A stretch of 64,000 nucleotides of DNA from Dactylorhiza incarnata (Eukaryota; Streptophyta; Magnoliopsida; Asparagales; Orchidaceae), in the NCBI GenBank assembly GCA_033032865.1, contig JAWHQI010000065.1, forward strand, positions 6,634,001 to 6,698,000, in the 5' to 3' direction. Each line of letters begins with the position of its first letter. The first letter of the stretch is position 1. A program made the translations under genes and the position numbers. Below, piece after piece: positions 46,560 through 57,237 of this stretch. The notes below the pieces were generated by a model. The model worked only from the letters and a program-made list of their open reading frames with translations, was not told where the DNA came from and searched no databases.

Positions 46560-48010
46560 ATCACGCCCGTGACTAAGGGGCGTGTAAATTTAGAATCTTC
46601 CCAGCGACCTGCCGTCGAGACGTGGAACTACTGTCGAGAAGTCAACATGAGTCATGCTCGTGACCCATATGTCACGGCCGTGACTTTCCCGCGTGATCCC
46701 TGCACACCGTCGCACCTCAAACAAGATCCACGCCGCATTAAATGAAGTCGTCCAAGTACACGCTCGTGACCCAAGTTACACGGGCGTGTAATGTCATAAT
46801 TTCTCCCGCCGTCACGCAAGCCCACGCCACTGCCGGATCCAATGTGAACAGTGATTACACGCCCTAGGTCACGCCCGTGACCAAGTGGCGTGTAACTTGA
46901 AATTTTTTCCTATAAATTTCAGGGCTCTCCTTGAGTCCAGGGTTCGGAAATTTTGAGAGGGGGAGGTGGTGCTAAAGCTGATAGTGAGTTTTCATGTTCA
47001 TGTTCATGTTCATGTCTTTTTATACTTTCAAGTTCTCTTTTTCATCTCATGCAATGTACTAGTTTTCTTCCAATGCAATAGTTTAGTGTTCTTGTAATTT
47101 TTCCTTGCTGATGTTGTAATTTTCCTTCAAGCTTGTACTCATTTTTGGTATCAATAAAAATTTGTTTGCTCTCTTTATTTGTCTCATTCTACTTTAGTCA
47201 ATTTTCCTTATTATGCAATTTTATTTTTCTTCCTCTTCCCCCCTCCACCATGAATAACTAATTCTCATTAGTGCTCGATCGAAATGATCCGAGGATGAGT
47301 TAATCAAGTTATGATTTTCTAAAGTTCTCTTTTTCCGTTTTATAAACACTTGAATTACCCTTGATTTTTAACTACTGAGGCCATATTATCGATGTATGGT
47401 TTTCGCTTATGTTTTCATACTTAGTTAGTCGAGAGGCTCAAAGTATGAATCAATCACTCAAGGGTAAAGAGAGTTGCACGCACCCCTCGAGATAGGATGA
47501 CGTAAATCTCCCGGATTGGAGTCAAATACAATAGCGGGGTGCACTTCGTAAAGCAAGTTCTAGGTAATTAATTATAGGACGAGAGTCCGGTTGATTTTTA
47601 CTAAACTTAGTTGGGCATTAACCTCGAGAGAGGCTTGTTCGAGCTTCGGGAACCTCCACGGTCAAGTAGTTTAATTAAACGGAATTAGATTTATTTTCCT
47701 TTCGCTTGATTATTCTTAATCCAAGGTGACTTTTGATTGAGCACTAATCTCTTTTACCATCGTTTAATCCCTTCTTTTAGCTTGCAATTTGTCTCTATTT
47801 AGATAGTAAAGCAAAACTCAAAAATCGTTTCGATAAGATAATAGTGATTTTCCTCGAAGTATAAGTAATCAACGTGCCCCGTGGAATACGACCTTGGTAT
47901 TTCTAAATATCCTATACTATAGACGATAAGGTACACTTGCCTTCATCGGATATAGTTTTGGAGAAAATCTTTAACCATTTCACTTTGCAAAACCCTAAAT
48001 TTATATATCA
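46560..48010 (+). mobile_element. 5' LTR of E (start missing)
   Basis: Ends TATATATCA before the PBS. Word modules built from CACGCCCGTGAC and TCACGGGCGTG lie at about 46561-46587, 46651-46684, 46757-46791 and 46855-46894, centres about 95-107 bp apart. TATA box CTATAAAT at 46910-46917 lies about 16 bp after the last. U5 has no gene. Confidence 0.8.
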
Positions 48011-48016
48011 AGTTTT

Positions 48017-48034
48017 TGGTGCCGTTGCCGGGGA
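48017..48034 (+). other. Primer binding site of E (tRNA-Asp)
   Basis: TGGTGCCGTTGCCGGGGA, one base from the tRNA-Asp complement seen in B2, six bases after the LTR end. Confidence 0.85.
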
Positions 48035-48214
48035 CTTGCGTAGATATTTTGAAAAGAGGATAGCTATTAATTTTATCATGCTTTTTTTTATTTTATTTTG
48101 CTTTTTCTAAATTTCAAAAAGAGAAAAAAAATATGATAGTCTAGTTTTCCTCTTTCTTTCTTTTCTTTTCATTATCCGCTCTTTTTCTTCATTTCTTTTT
48201 TTCTTTTTTAGTGT

Positions 48215-49573
48215 ATGACCTAAGGTAGCGCTTCGAATATTCCTTTTGATCCAGAGATCGAGCGAACCCTTTGGCGGCGCCGCGGTTCTCGTGATAAGGA
48301 TAATCAATTAGAATTCGAAGAGTCGATCGGGGACACTAACACAGCGAATATGGATCTTAATCCTCCTAATTCTAACGCGCCAAATCCTAATGAGGCCGCG
48401 CAACGGATCATGTCCTATTATGCGCGGCCAACTTTTGAAGGCACATAGTCAAGTATTGTTCGCCCCGTGGTGGCGAACAATAACTTTGAGATCAAGTCCA
48501 GCATCATACAAATGGTGCAGCAATCAGTGACCTTCGATAGTCAGCCGGACAAAGATCTAAACTGTCATATTTCTAATTTTCTCAAAATCTGCGACACGTT
48601 TAAAATCAATGGCATCCCCGATGATGTCATTCGATTGCGTCTTTTTCCTTTTTCTTTGTGGTCTAAGGCCAAGCAGTGGTTGGGCTCACTTCCTAGGGAG
48701 TCCATCACTACATGGGCCGATATGGCGGAAAAATTTCTCAGTAAATATTTTCCACCTGAAAAGACCGCCAAAATGCGAATAGATATTGCGTCATTTATGC
48801 AAATCGACTCGAATACTCTCTGTGATACATGGGAGTGCTTCAAAGAGCTTTTGCGTAGATGCCCTCACCACGCACTTCCCACTTGGCAACAAGTGCAAAT
48901 TTTTTATAATGGCTTGAATTTCCAAACTAAGCAAATGATTGATGCGGCCGCCGGGGGAACATTAAATAAGAAGACCCCGGAGGCCACTCAAGAGCTTTTT
49001 TAGGAAATGGCCATGAATGCGTACCAATGGAATATGCCTCGAGCGCGGCCTAACAAGCCAGCCAAAATTTTTGAAATAGACGCAAACGCAAATTTGGCTT
49101 TACAAGTTGAGTGCTTAACAAAGCAAGTGGTGGAGATGTCTGCTTCCTCCGCCACTCCTCCTTGGGCTAAAAATATTTCAATTGAAGAGCGGGTTGACTA
49201 CATGGAAAATCCGCCTCGGCCTTCCTATAACCCCAACACTGCTCCGTACAACGACACTTACAATGCGGGTTATAGGAACCATCCGAATTTCTCGTGGAGC
49301 AACCAAGAAAATACTCAGCGTCCTCTAAATATTAATCAACCTCCTAATCCCCCTCTAAATTTTAATTCTCAAAATTTTAATCCGCCCGATTTTCCACAGC
49401 AACGGCAAAAACTCTCTCTGCTTGAAGAGGGTTTTGCAAAATATGTTGCTACAAATGAAACGAACATCCGGAATCTTACCGAATCGATCAAAAATTTAGA
49501 GAATCAAGTGGGCCGGCTCGCAAAGATGATTTTCGAGTGGCAACAAGGAGCACTACCGGGGAATTTGCGATGA
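48215..49573 (+). pseudogene. E gag (gypsy Retrotrans_gag type), damaged
   Basis: Capsid protein of an Athila/Tat-type element. The likely start is the ATG at 48215, reading on to NIPFDPEIERTL, with a stop at codon 3 (TAA for CAA) and another near 48446. The conserved retrotransposon-gag domain follows: DVIRLRLFPFSLWSKAKQWL, WADMAEKFLSKYFPP, NGLNFQTKQMIDAAAGG. A third stop (TAG at about 49001-49003) precedes EMAMNAYQW. The second half has an LALQVECLTKQV helix and a Pro/Asn-rich tail. No zinc knuckle was found. Not functional as written. Confidence 0.85.
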
Positions 49574-50330
49574 TTACACTCCGAAGCGGGAAGGAGGTGG
49601 TTTCAAAACAGGACGAACCCAAGGTAACTTCTTCTCCTCCTCTTATTTTATCTTTGAATTTGCCCGCTACGTTAGCTCTGCATGCTTCTACTTCCAATAT
49701 TTCGTATCCGTCTAAGTTTAAAAGCGAGTGCACCGAAAAAAATTATAAAAAGTTTTTAGAAATTTTAAAACAAATTCATATTAATGTACCTTTCTGCGAG
49801 GCTATCTCTCAAATGCCTAAATATGCGAAATATCTTAAGGAGTTTCTCCAATAAGAAAAAATTAGAAGATATTTCGCATATTTCTTTAAACGCAGAATGC
49901 TCAGCGGTTGTACTCAACAAATTGCCTCAAAAAGCAAATGACCCGGGACAGTTCTCCATCCCATGTCTATTTGGCAATTCGTTAGTAAAACACGCCTTAG
50001 CAGATCTTGGAGCAAGCATCAATCTCATGCCTTTTTCGTTATTTAAAAAGTTAGGTCTAGGAAATCCTAACCCCACGTATTCAATTAGCGGATCGTTCTT
50101 TAAAATATCCGGTAGGGATAGTGGAGGATGTGCTCGTTAAGGTTGACAAGTTCATCTTCCCGGTGGACTTTGTCATTCTTGACATCAAAGAGGATGTCGA
50201 AGTACCCCTCATACTCGGCCACCCCTTCCTTGCCACCTCCCGCACAATTATCGACGTAAGTGACGGAAAGCTTCTCCTATGGGTTGGAGACGATGAAGTT
50301 ACTTTTAGTATAAATCCCTCGATGTGAAAC
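49568..50330 (+). pseudogene. E aspartic protease region
   Basis: Frame starts around ITLRSGKEV (49568), typical of the gag-protease joint in Athila/Tat elements. The active-site motif is [13 protein letters not shown] (about 50010-50030), where DLGA replaces the usual DTGA or DSGA; this form occurs in Athila-type proteases. A frame change after LKEFLQ (stop near 49852) and another near 50105 split the domain. The strand LILGHPFLATSR (about 50207-50240) closes it. Confidence 0.75.
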
Positions 50331-50479
50331 ACCTTAGAGAATGACGATTCGTGCTTCTATTTAGAAGAATGTTTTGAGAACGAATTTTATTCACTTCCCG
50401 AGTTAGTCTTCACATCGAGTCACGAATCCAAGCTCGCCGAGCTCTTTTATTTAGAAGAAGAAGTCTCTCGCTCCACATT

Positions 50480-52270
50480 CCCAGAACCATTTTTTTAGAA
50501 AAATTAAAAATCAATACTTCTTATGAAGAGCCACCCATGTTAGAGTTAAAACATTTCCCCCCTCACCTTAAATATTTATTTTTAGAAAAAGAATTTAAGC
50601 TACTCATCATCGTTTCATCTGAACTTAGCAATTCAGAAATTTCTGAGTTGACTATTGTCTTAAGCAAGCACCGCCACGCAATTGCGTGGCAAATTTCAGA
50701 TATTAAGGGTATTAACCCTTCCTTCTGCACTCACAAAATCTTCCTCGAAGATAATTCCCGCAACACGGTCCAGCCTCAACGACGACTAAACCTGAATATG
50801 AAAGAAGTCGTTAAGGCCGAAGTTATTAAACTTTTGGATGCAGGAATCATCTACCTAATATCGGATAGTACTTGGGTTAGCCCAGTATAAGTCGTACCGA
50901 AGAAAGGTGGCGTTATGGTAGTTGCGAACGAAAATAACGAATTAATCCCAACTCGTACTGTTACGGGTTGGTGGATGTGCATCGATTATCGAAAACTAAA
51001 TGATGTCACCCGTAAGGATCACTTCCCGCTACCTTTTATCGATCAAATCTTAGAGCGCCTTTCAGGTCACTCCTACTACTGTTTTCTCGATGGTTTGTCG
51101 GGATATTTCCAAATCCCGATTTCGCCCGACGACCAAGAGAAAACAACATTCACTTGTCCCTTTGGCACCTTCGCTTATCGAAGGATGTCATTTGGTCTTT
51201 GTAATGCGCCAGCTACATTCCAAAGATGTATGCTGGCAATATTTGACGAGTTAGTAGAGGAGGTGATGGAAGTGTTCATGGAGGATTTCTCCATTTTCGA
51301 AAACTCTTTCAAAAATTGTTTAAAAAATCTCGAGCGCGTGTTACAACGTTGTGAGGAAACTAATCTTGCTCTCAATTGGGAGAAGTGTCATTTTATGGTC
51401 AAAGAAGGATTAGTCCTTGGCCATAAAATCTCGGGCAAAGGGATCGAGGTTGATAGGGCCAAGATCGAAGTAATTGAAAAACTCCCCCCTCCAACGAATG
51501 TAAAAGCCATTAGAAGTTTCCTAGGTCACACGGGGTTTTATCGGTGCTTTATCCAAAAATTTTCCAAAATCACGAAGCCGTTAACCCATCTCCTAGAGAA
51601 AGAGTCTTCCTTCCCTTTTAATGACGAATGCCATTTGGCCTTTAAACTTATCAAAGAAAGCTTATAAATTCTCTGATTCTAGTTGTGCCGGATTGGTCGC
51701 TACCCTTCGAAATTATGTGCGACGAGAGTGATATTGCGGTAGGCGCCGTGTTAGGCCAACGGGTGAGTAAGTATTTCCACCCGATTTGTTATGTGATCAA
51801 GACACTCATGTCAGCACAAGCGAACTACACCACTACCGAGAAGGAACTTCTAGCAATCATTTTCGTTTTTGATAAGTTTAGGTCGTATGTCACTCTCTCA
51901 AAAGTTATCGTCTTCACGGATCATTCCGCTCTTAGATATCTTTTAAGTAAATCGGACGCCAAGCCCCGTCTTTTGCGATGGATCCTCCTCTTGCAGGAGT
52001 TTGACTTAGAGATCCGGAACAAAAGGGGAGCCGAAAACTTGGCGGTCGATCATCTTCCCCGATTAGAAAACCTCGCCTCGGAAGAATTAATAGAAGCCGA
52101 CATTAATGATAAATTTCCCGAAGAGCGCCTTCTCGCTATCGAAGATGCTCACACCCTTGTGAATACTTGCGACAGCTGCCAGCGGTCGGGGAACATCTCC
52201 CGCCGGGATGAGATACCCCAAAATATTTTCTTAGAATGCGAAATTTTCGATCTTTGGGGGAACATCTCCC
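50480..52270 (+). pseudogene. E reverse transcriptase, RNase H and integrase scrap
   Basis: RT runs from about 50537 with one in-frame stop (TAA at 50888-50890, within WVSPV-VVPKKGG). Motifs: MCIDYRKLND, FPLPFIDQILERL, FLDGLSGYFQI, FGLCNAPATFQRCM and the catalytic block, here FMEDFS: GAG at 51281-51283 encodes Glu where an Asp is required. A stop at 51665-51667 precedes RNase H (51685 on), with [26 protein letters not shown] and [11 protein letters not shown]. Integrase is reduced to [17 protein letters not shown] and FDLWG, then the frame runs into LTR sequence at about 52257. Dead by several independent lesions. Confidence 0.87.
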
Positions 52271-52273
52271 GCC

Positions 52274-52673
52274 GTCGAGAAGTCAACATGAGTCACGCTC
52301 GTGACCCATATGTCACGGTCGTGACTTTCCCGCGTGATCCCTGCACACCGCTGCGCCGCAAACAAGACCCACGCCACATTAAATGAATTCGTCCAAGTAC
52401 ACGCCCGTGACCCAAGTTACACGGGCGTGTAATGTCCGAATTTCTCCTGTCATCACGCAAAGCCCACGCCACTGCCGGATCCAATGTTAACACTGATTAC
52501 ATACCCTAGGTCACGCCCATGACCAAGGGGCATGTAACTTAAAATTTTTTCCTATAAATTCCAGGGCTCTCCTTGAGTCCAGGGTTCAGAAATTTTGAGA
52601 GGGGGGGGGGGGGGGGGGGGGGGGTTGCTGCTAGAGCTGATAGTGAGTTTTTCATGTTCATGTTCATGTCATT
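52274..52673 (+). mobile_element. 3' LTR of E, part left of D
   Basis: Matches the 5' LTR from GTCGAGAAGTC onward; its own start is missing through the integrase-to-LTR deletion. Contains the word modules and a G homopolymer of 24 (52601-52624) where the 5' LTR has five G. Cut by D at 52673. Confidence 0.8.
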
Positions 52674-52847
52674 TGATGAGTACTATTTATACTCATCTTT
52701 TAGCATAATTTTGATGTAATTTTAATATGAATTTATATCAATTATTTGTTTTATCTTATAATAATCATTCCTTTTTATTTCTGTCACTAATATAAGTTTA
52801 GTTTATGTTTTGCAGGTTTTCTGGGCACTTTGAGCAAAAATATCAAG

Positions 52848-53303
52848 TACACGCCCAAGGTCACGGGCGTGACCAAGGGCGTGTCAGCCTAAGATGTGTT
52901 CCAGACCTGCTGCCGCTACTTCGGGCCCATTCCGTGAAGATTCGCCAAGTACACGCCCCAGGTCACGGGCGTGACCAAGGGCGTGACATCCAAGTCACGG
53001 CCGGGACCCCACCACCAGCAGCCAGCACGCCTGCCACGTCATTTAAAGATTACACGCCCTCCATCACGGGCGTGACCGAGTGCGTGACATCCAGTCACGG
53101 GCGTGACTCGCCCCGCGCTTCTTCCCGCCAGAGTTTCCCGCCAGCAGCACTATTTCAAGATTACACGCCCCAGGTCACGGGGGTGACCTAGGGCGTGACA
53201 CGGCTGAAACGCTCGCAATTACTCCAGAAGGCACCCTCTCCGTTGCTGCTTCGATCACGCCCCTTACACGCCCTTGGTCACGGGCGTGACCAAGGGCGTG
53301 TAA
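52848..53303 (+). repeat. Five phased palindromes, family D (GTCACGGGCGTGACC core)
   Basis: Modules of the form ACACGCCC-NNN-GTCACGGGCGTGACC-NN-GGGCGTG start at 52848, 52950, 53051, 53162 and 53265, so the steps are 102, 101, 111 and 103 bp. The last (53264-53303) is a 40-nt inverted repeat with perfect 19-nt arms TTACACGCCCTTGGTCACG and a 2-nt centre. It ends 15 bp before the TATA box. The 3' LTR repeats the set 4,564 bp downstream. Confidence 0.9.
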
Positions 53304-53318
53304 CCTCATTTTTTCAGT

Positions 53319-53327
53319 TATATAAAG
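53319..53327 (+). promoter_or_regulatory. TATA box of D 5' LTR
   Basis: TATATAAAG, 15 bp after the last palindrome; the 3' LTR copy is at 57883-57891. Confidence 0.75.
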
Positions 53328-54286
53328 CCAGCTTTTCCAGATGTTTAAAAACCAGTTTTGAGGATTAGATACTTCGTTTCATGTTTATTTTTCATGTTTT
53401 AGTAGTCTTGTAATCCTTCTTCTTGCAAATTGTATTTTCATTTCAATATTCGTAATTCTCAATTTCATAGCTTGTACTCTCTTTTGTAATTTAATAAAAT
53501 AAATCTTTTCTTCTCTCATTCCCTCTCTCTTTTATGATACGCTCTTTTATTTATTTTGATTCCCCAATCTCCATGAGTACCTAAAATCTCTATTGGTACT
53601 CGATCGAGATGATCCAAGGAATAATATTAGTTTTGAAGTAATTTAGAATTGCTCTTTCTCTTTTCAAAAAACGCTTAAGATTTATCCTTGATGTTAATGA
53701 AATGAGATTATACTTTCGAATTATAATTCTCGTTCTTGTTTTCGTTCTTTAGTTAGCCGAACAAGCTCGTAAGGCGAATCGATCATTCAAGGATAAAAAG
53801 AGTAGAATGCAATCCTCGAGAGAGGACGGCGTTACCCTTCCGGATTGGAGTAAAAGCCAATAGCGGGATTCACTTCGATAAGACGAGTTTTAGGGGTTTC
53901 GATTCTAGAACGAGAGTTCGATTGATCAACCTAAACTCAGGTGAGCACATCCTCGAGAGAGGTGCGTTCATAATTCGGGAATCTCCACGGTCAAGGCTAT
54001 TTTATTAAGAGAATGCGCTTTTATTCTTCGTTCTTATTTTATCTCCAAGGTGATTCAAAGATCGAGTGCTGACCTTTTTACTCGACATTTAATTTAATCT
54101 TATTTTTATTTTCCGTTTGCAAAATCACTCCCAAGTTTTATTTGATAAAATAATAGAGATTTTCTTGAAGTAAGAGTACTCAACCGCCCCGAGTCTAATA
54201 CGACCTTGTTTCAATAACTTATACTACATTCGATACCGTACACTTGCCGTTATCGTTTGCAAGCATAGTTTTGCGCATCAAGTTTT

Positions 54287-54303
54287 TGGCGCCGTTGCCG
54301 GGG
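54287..54303 (+). other. Primer binding site of D (tRNA-Asp)
   Basis: TGGCGCCGTTGCCGGGG, complementary to the 3' end of plant tRNA-Asp, six bases after the LTR. Confidence 0.9.
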
Positions 54304-54599
54304 GAAACGGTTGATATTCCGAAAAAAGAAATATTTATTAATTTTATCGTTCTCTTTCTTCTCCCCCTTCTCTTAAAAATTAAAAAAAAATTTAAAAAGC
54401 GCAATCTAAATTCTCGGAAAGGACGCTTTGGGCTTGAATCCACATCATAGCCTCTAGTACCTTGCAAACCCTTCAACGGGTAGATCTTGGGAAGTCTGGG
54501 ACTAATTTAACCCGCTTTTTGAAAAAAAATTATAATAAAAATATTTATAAAATTCCATTCATTTAGGTAAAGGTTGTTTCCTTTTTATTTATTTTTATT

Positions 54600-55997
54600 A
54601 TGAAATTATCCGAATTGGCCGTTAAAGTTGCCGAACTTACAAACCAAGTTTATATCTTACAAGCCGCACGAAAATGCCAAATTAGTTGTTATTATTGTGG
54701 TGCGTCTCATCAAAGTGAGGAATGTTATTTACATTCTTATTCCCAAAATAATTATTATGAAAATAATTATCCTCAATATTATGCAAATAATTTTGATCAT
54801 AATTACGATCATGATTTTTCATCTTCTAATGAAAATGATTTTTCAAACTTTGATGAAAATAAATTTTCTAATTTTAATGAGAATAATTTTTCGGCATTTA
54901 ATAATTGTTCTTCTAGCTCCGAAGTTGATTATTCCTCGTGGCAAGCTCACCCGGATAGTTCCCGGAGCAACGAAGATAAATCTCTAGATCCGAATTTTTG
55001 TTTTTCTTCTTATACACCGCAGTCTTCGTTCTCTAATATGGGGGAAATTTCGCAGATCCAAATAGATAATTCCCCCCATAATTTAGAGGAAAATAATTTT
55101 TCTAATTTTCACGAGAATAATTTTTCGGCCTCTAAAAATTCGTCTTCTAGCCCCGAAGTAGATTATTCTTGGTGGCACGGTCACCCGGATAGTCTTCAGG
55201 GCGATGAAGATAAAACTTTAGATCCGAATTCTTGTTCTTCTTTTGCGCCGCAATTTTCGTACTCTAATTTTGGGGAATATCCGCTTTTTCAATTTGATAC
55301 TCCACCCCAGAATTTAGATGAGAATTCTCTTTCTTCTAGTGTTTTTTCCTCGTCTTTGGAAAATTTAGTTATGGAGGAACATGATTGCTCATGTACTCCC
55401 ATAGTTTCTTTTCCCAATTATGAAGAAAAATTCTCTTACCAAGAAATTCTTAATGTTTCGGGCACCCCGGATGAACTAGAAGAAGAACAAGTTTTCTCTC
55501 CTACTTCACCCGGATCTTCTTTTCTTTATCATAAATTTTCGCAAATCCCTTCTATTTTAATTCAACCAGAAATTCATGAAATTTTTGTGTCCGAATATCT
55601 CATTCCGCTTGGTAATACGCTAGATTTTCCTAATGAAAATTTTATTTTGGAAAAGGAACAGCCGGAGCTTAATCATTTATTTTCGCAAGCGCCTCCTTCT
55701 TGCGAAATATTATCTGACAAGTTTAATTGTGATCCTCTTTATACTAATAATTTCCAGGTTGAAGATAAGCCGTTGCTACCCCAATTAATTGATGATCCAT
55801 ATGCCGCTCATCTTTATAAATTCAAATCACCTCAGGTATGTATAGGTGATTTGGATTTACATATTCAAGTTCAAGGACAAAAGGAGAATCACAAGATAAA
55901 CGGAGGAGTAGCCGTGCGACTGACGCTGACCCATTCACCCACGCGTGAATTAGGGGAGTTGCCTGTTCACTTCTCTTACAAATTTCCATTTTCCTAA
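54600..55997 (+). CDS. D zinc-knuckle protein, intact, 465 aa
   Basis: Only gene of D. It opens with an amphipathic helix, LSELAVKVAELTNQVYIL (residues 3-20), like the coiled-coil segment before the nucleocapsid in gypsy gags. A zinc knuckle of unusual spacing follows, CX2CX3HX4C (residues 30-42). The rest is acidic and rich in Asn, Phe and Ser, with two internal repeats of about 85 residues (each with SSxEVDYSxW, HPDS and EDKxLDPN). The C-terminus, LPVHFSYKFPFS, matches the end of the B2 protein (LPVHFSFHRPIS) although the middle parts are not alignable by eye. No enzyme motif, signal peptide or membrane span. It resembles a gag reduced to its nucleocapsid end plus a new tail. Packaging or helper recruitment is inference. 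Confidence 0.85.
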   Translation: MKLSELAVKVAELTNQVYILQAARKCQISCYYCGASHQSEECYLHSYSQNNYYENNYPQYYANNFDHNYDHDFSSSNENDFSNFDENKFSNFNENNFSAFNNCSSSSEVDYSSWQAHPDSSRSNEDKSLDPNFCFSSYTPQSSFSNMGEISQIQIDNSPHNLEENNFSNFHENNFSASKNSSSSPEVDYSWWHGHPDSLQGDEDKTLDPNSCSSFAPQFSYSNFGEYPLFQFDTPPQNLDENSLSSSVFSSSLENLVMEEHDCSCTPIVSFPNYEEKFSYQEILNVSGTPDELEEEQVFSPTSPGSSFLYHKFSQIPSILIQPEIHEIFVSEYLIPLGNTLDFPNENFILEKEQPELNHLFSQAPPSCEILSDKFNCDPLYTNNFQVEDKPLLPQLIDDPYAAHLYKFKSPQVCIGDLDLHIQVQGQKENHKINGGVAVRLTLTHSPTRELGELPVHFSYKFPFS

Positions 55998-57237
55998 CAA
56001 TAACCGTCTAGCTTAAAGACGGGAAAAAGAAAGCGCTCTTGGGAGGCACCCCTTGCTCATCTTTAATTTTATGTATTTTCCTTTTAAAAATAAAAGTTTA
56101 TTTTTCAAAATTTTCTTCATACTTAGTTTTAAACATTGGGACAATGTTTAATTTTAAGTATGGGGGTGTAGCTTCACTTTCATTGTTTTTTTGATTTGAA
56201 AAAAAAATAGTAATAATAATAATAAATACGCCTAGCCTTGTTGTTTTTAATATTCTAGAAATTTAGTTTGAGGTACGATTATAAGTATTCCTACATTTTT
56301 AATTTAGCTAATATTTTATTTTATCAAAATTTGTTAAATTTAAATTTGAAGTAATTTGGTTTTAAGAAACATTTTATGTTTTTAATTCGATTAGAGAGTT
56401 AATTTAGCACTACTTCTCCGTTTAATTTTAAATAGCTTCACTTTGTGGTAAATTGGCTAAACATCTCTAGATTTTTTTCACTATATTCGCTTTTAACTTT
56501 AAGATCTTAGGAAATTTCATTCCACTAAAAATTTGCTCTCAAAATAGTTTAATTTATAAACTAGAAGTTTTTCTTTACCCTTGGTAAACATATGTATTTT
56601 TTCTTTTCCCCTTTTGTTAGATCATATGTCATGGGAATAAGGAGATGTTAGTTCTTTATTCTCTGGTAAACATATGCAACCCAAAATTCCAAAAAAAATG
56701 AAGAGAGAAAAATGTGTATATGTCGTGGAAATGATAGGATAATAGTCTATCATTCTCTGGTATTACATATACATAAAAAAAATGAAAAAAAGGGGCTGAG
56801 AGGATAAAATTCATCACCCCAATCAAAAACCTCTTCATATCCTTTGTCTTCATTTTGCCATTCCGCTTAAACACACTCCTAGCCAATTTCATTGTTTCTA
56901 GTCCTAAACTAAATTATTAAGAGAGCAATATTTTGGTATGTGTCTTTTCCTTAAGTTTCTTTTATGTTAGAGTGTCTATAATTTTAATCTAATTTTGTTT
57001 GGAAATTTCTATAATTTCGATTGCTAAATAGTTATCTTGAGAAGTAGTTAGCTAAACAAATTTCTCTTTTTAAATTATCAACATAACTTATGACTTAATT
57101 CTTGAATTCCTAAAATTTACTTTTGACTTATTCTTGGTTTAATAAAATTTTAGTTAATTAGAAATAATATCGATGTCTTGTAACTCTTCCCTCATTCTTT
57201 TGCTCTGGAATAGCAAAAGCTCAAGTATGGGGGTGTT
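55998..57237 (+). other. Non-coding 3' region of D
   Basis: 1.24 kb, AT-rich, no supported ORF. AAGTATGGGGGTGT occurs at about 56157-56170 and again abutting the 3' LTR at about 57224-57237, the second being the plus-strand primer. GGTAAACATATG-type words recur at about 56583 and 56663. Confidence 0.7.

Larger units (their letters stand above)
52674..54280 (+). mobile_element. 5' LTR of D
   Basis: TGATGAGTA...GCGCATCA. The first 22 bp form an inverted repeat GATGAGTA / TACTCATC. Five palindromic modules (52848-53303), TATA box 53319-53327. The reading frame over the array at 52805-53191 is a by-product of the repeats, not a gene. Confidence 0.93.

Noticed and set aside
46545..46565. Target-site duplication for element E
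   Set aside because: The 5' LTR start is missing and about 58 bp of F are absent, so no duplication can be shown.
52805..53191. A 128-codon ORF over the D 5' LTR array, repeated at 57369-57755
   Set aside because: It only reflects the CpG-rich repeats; the promoter lies downstream of it, and the frame has no start context or domain.
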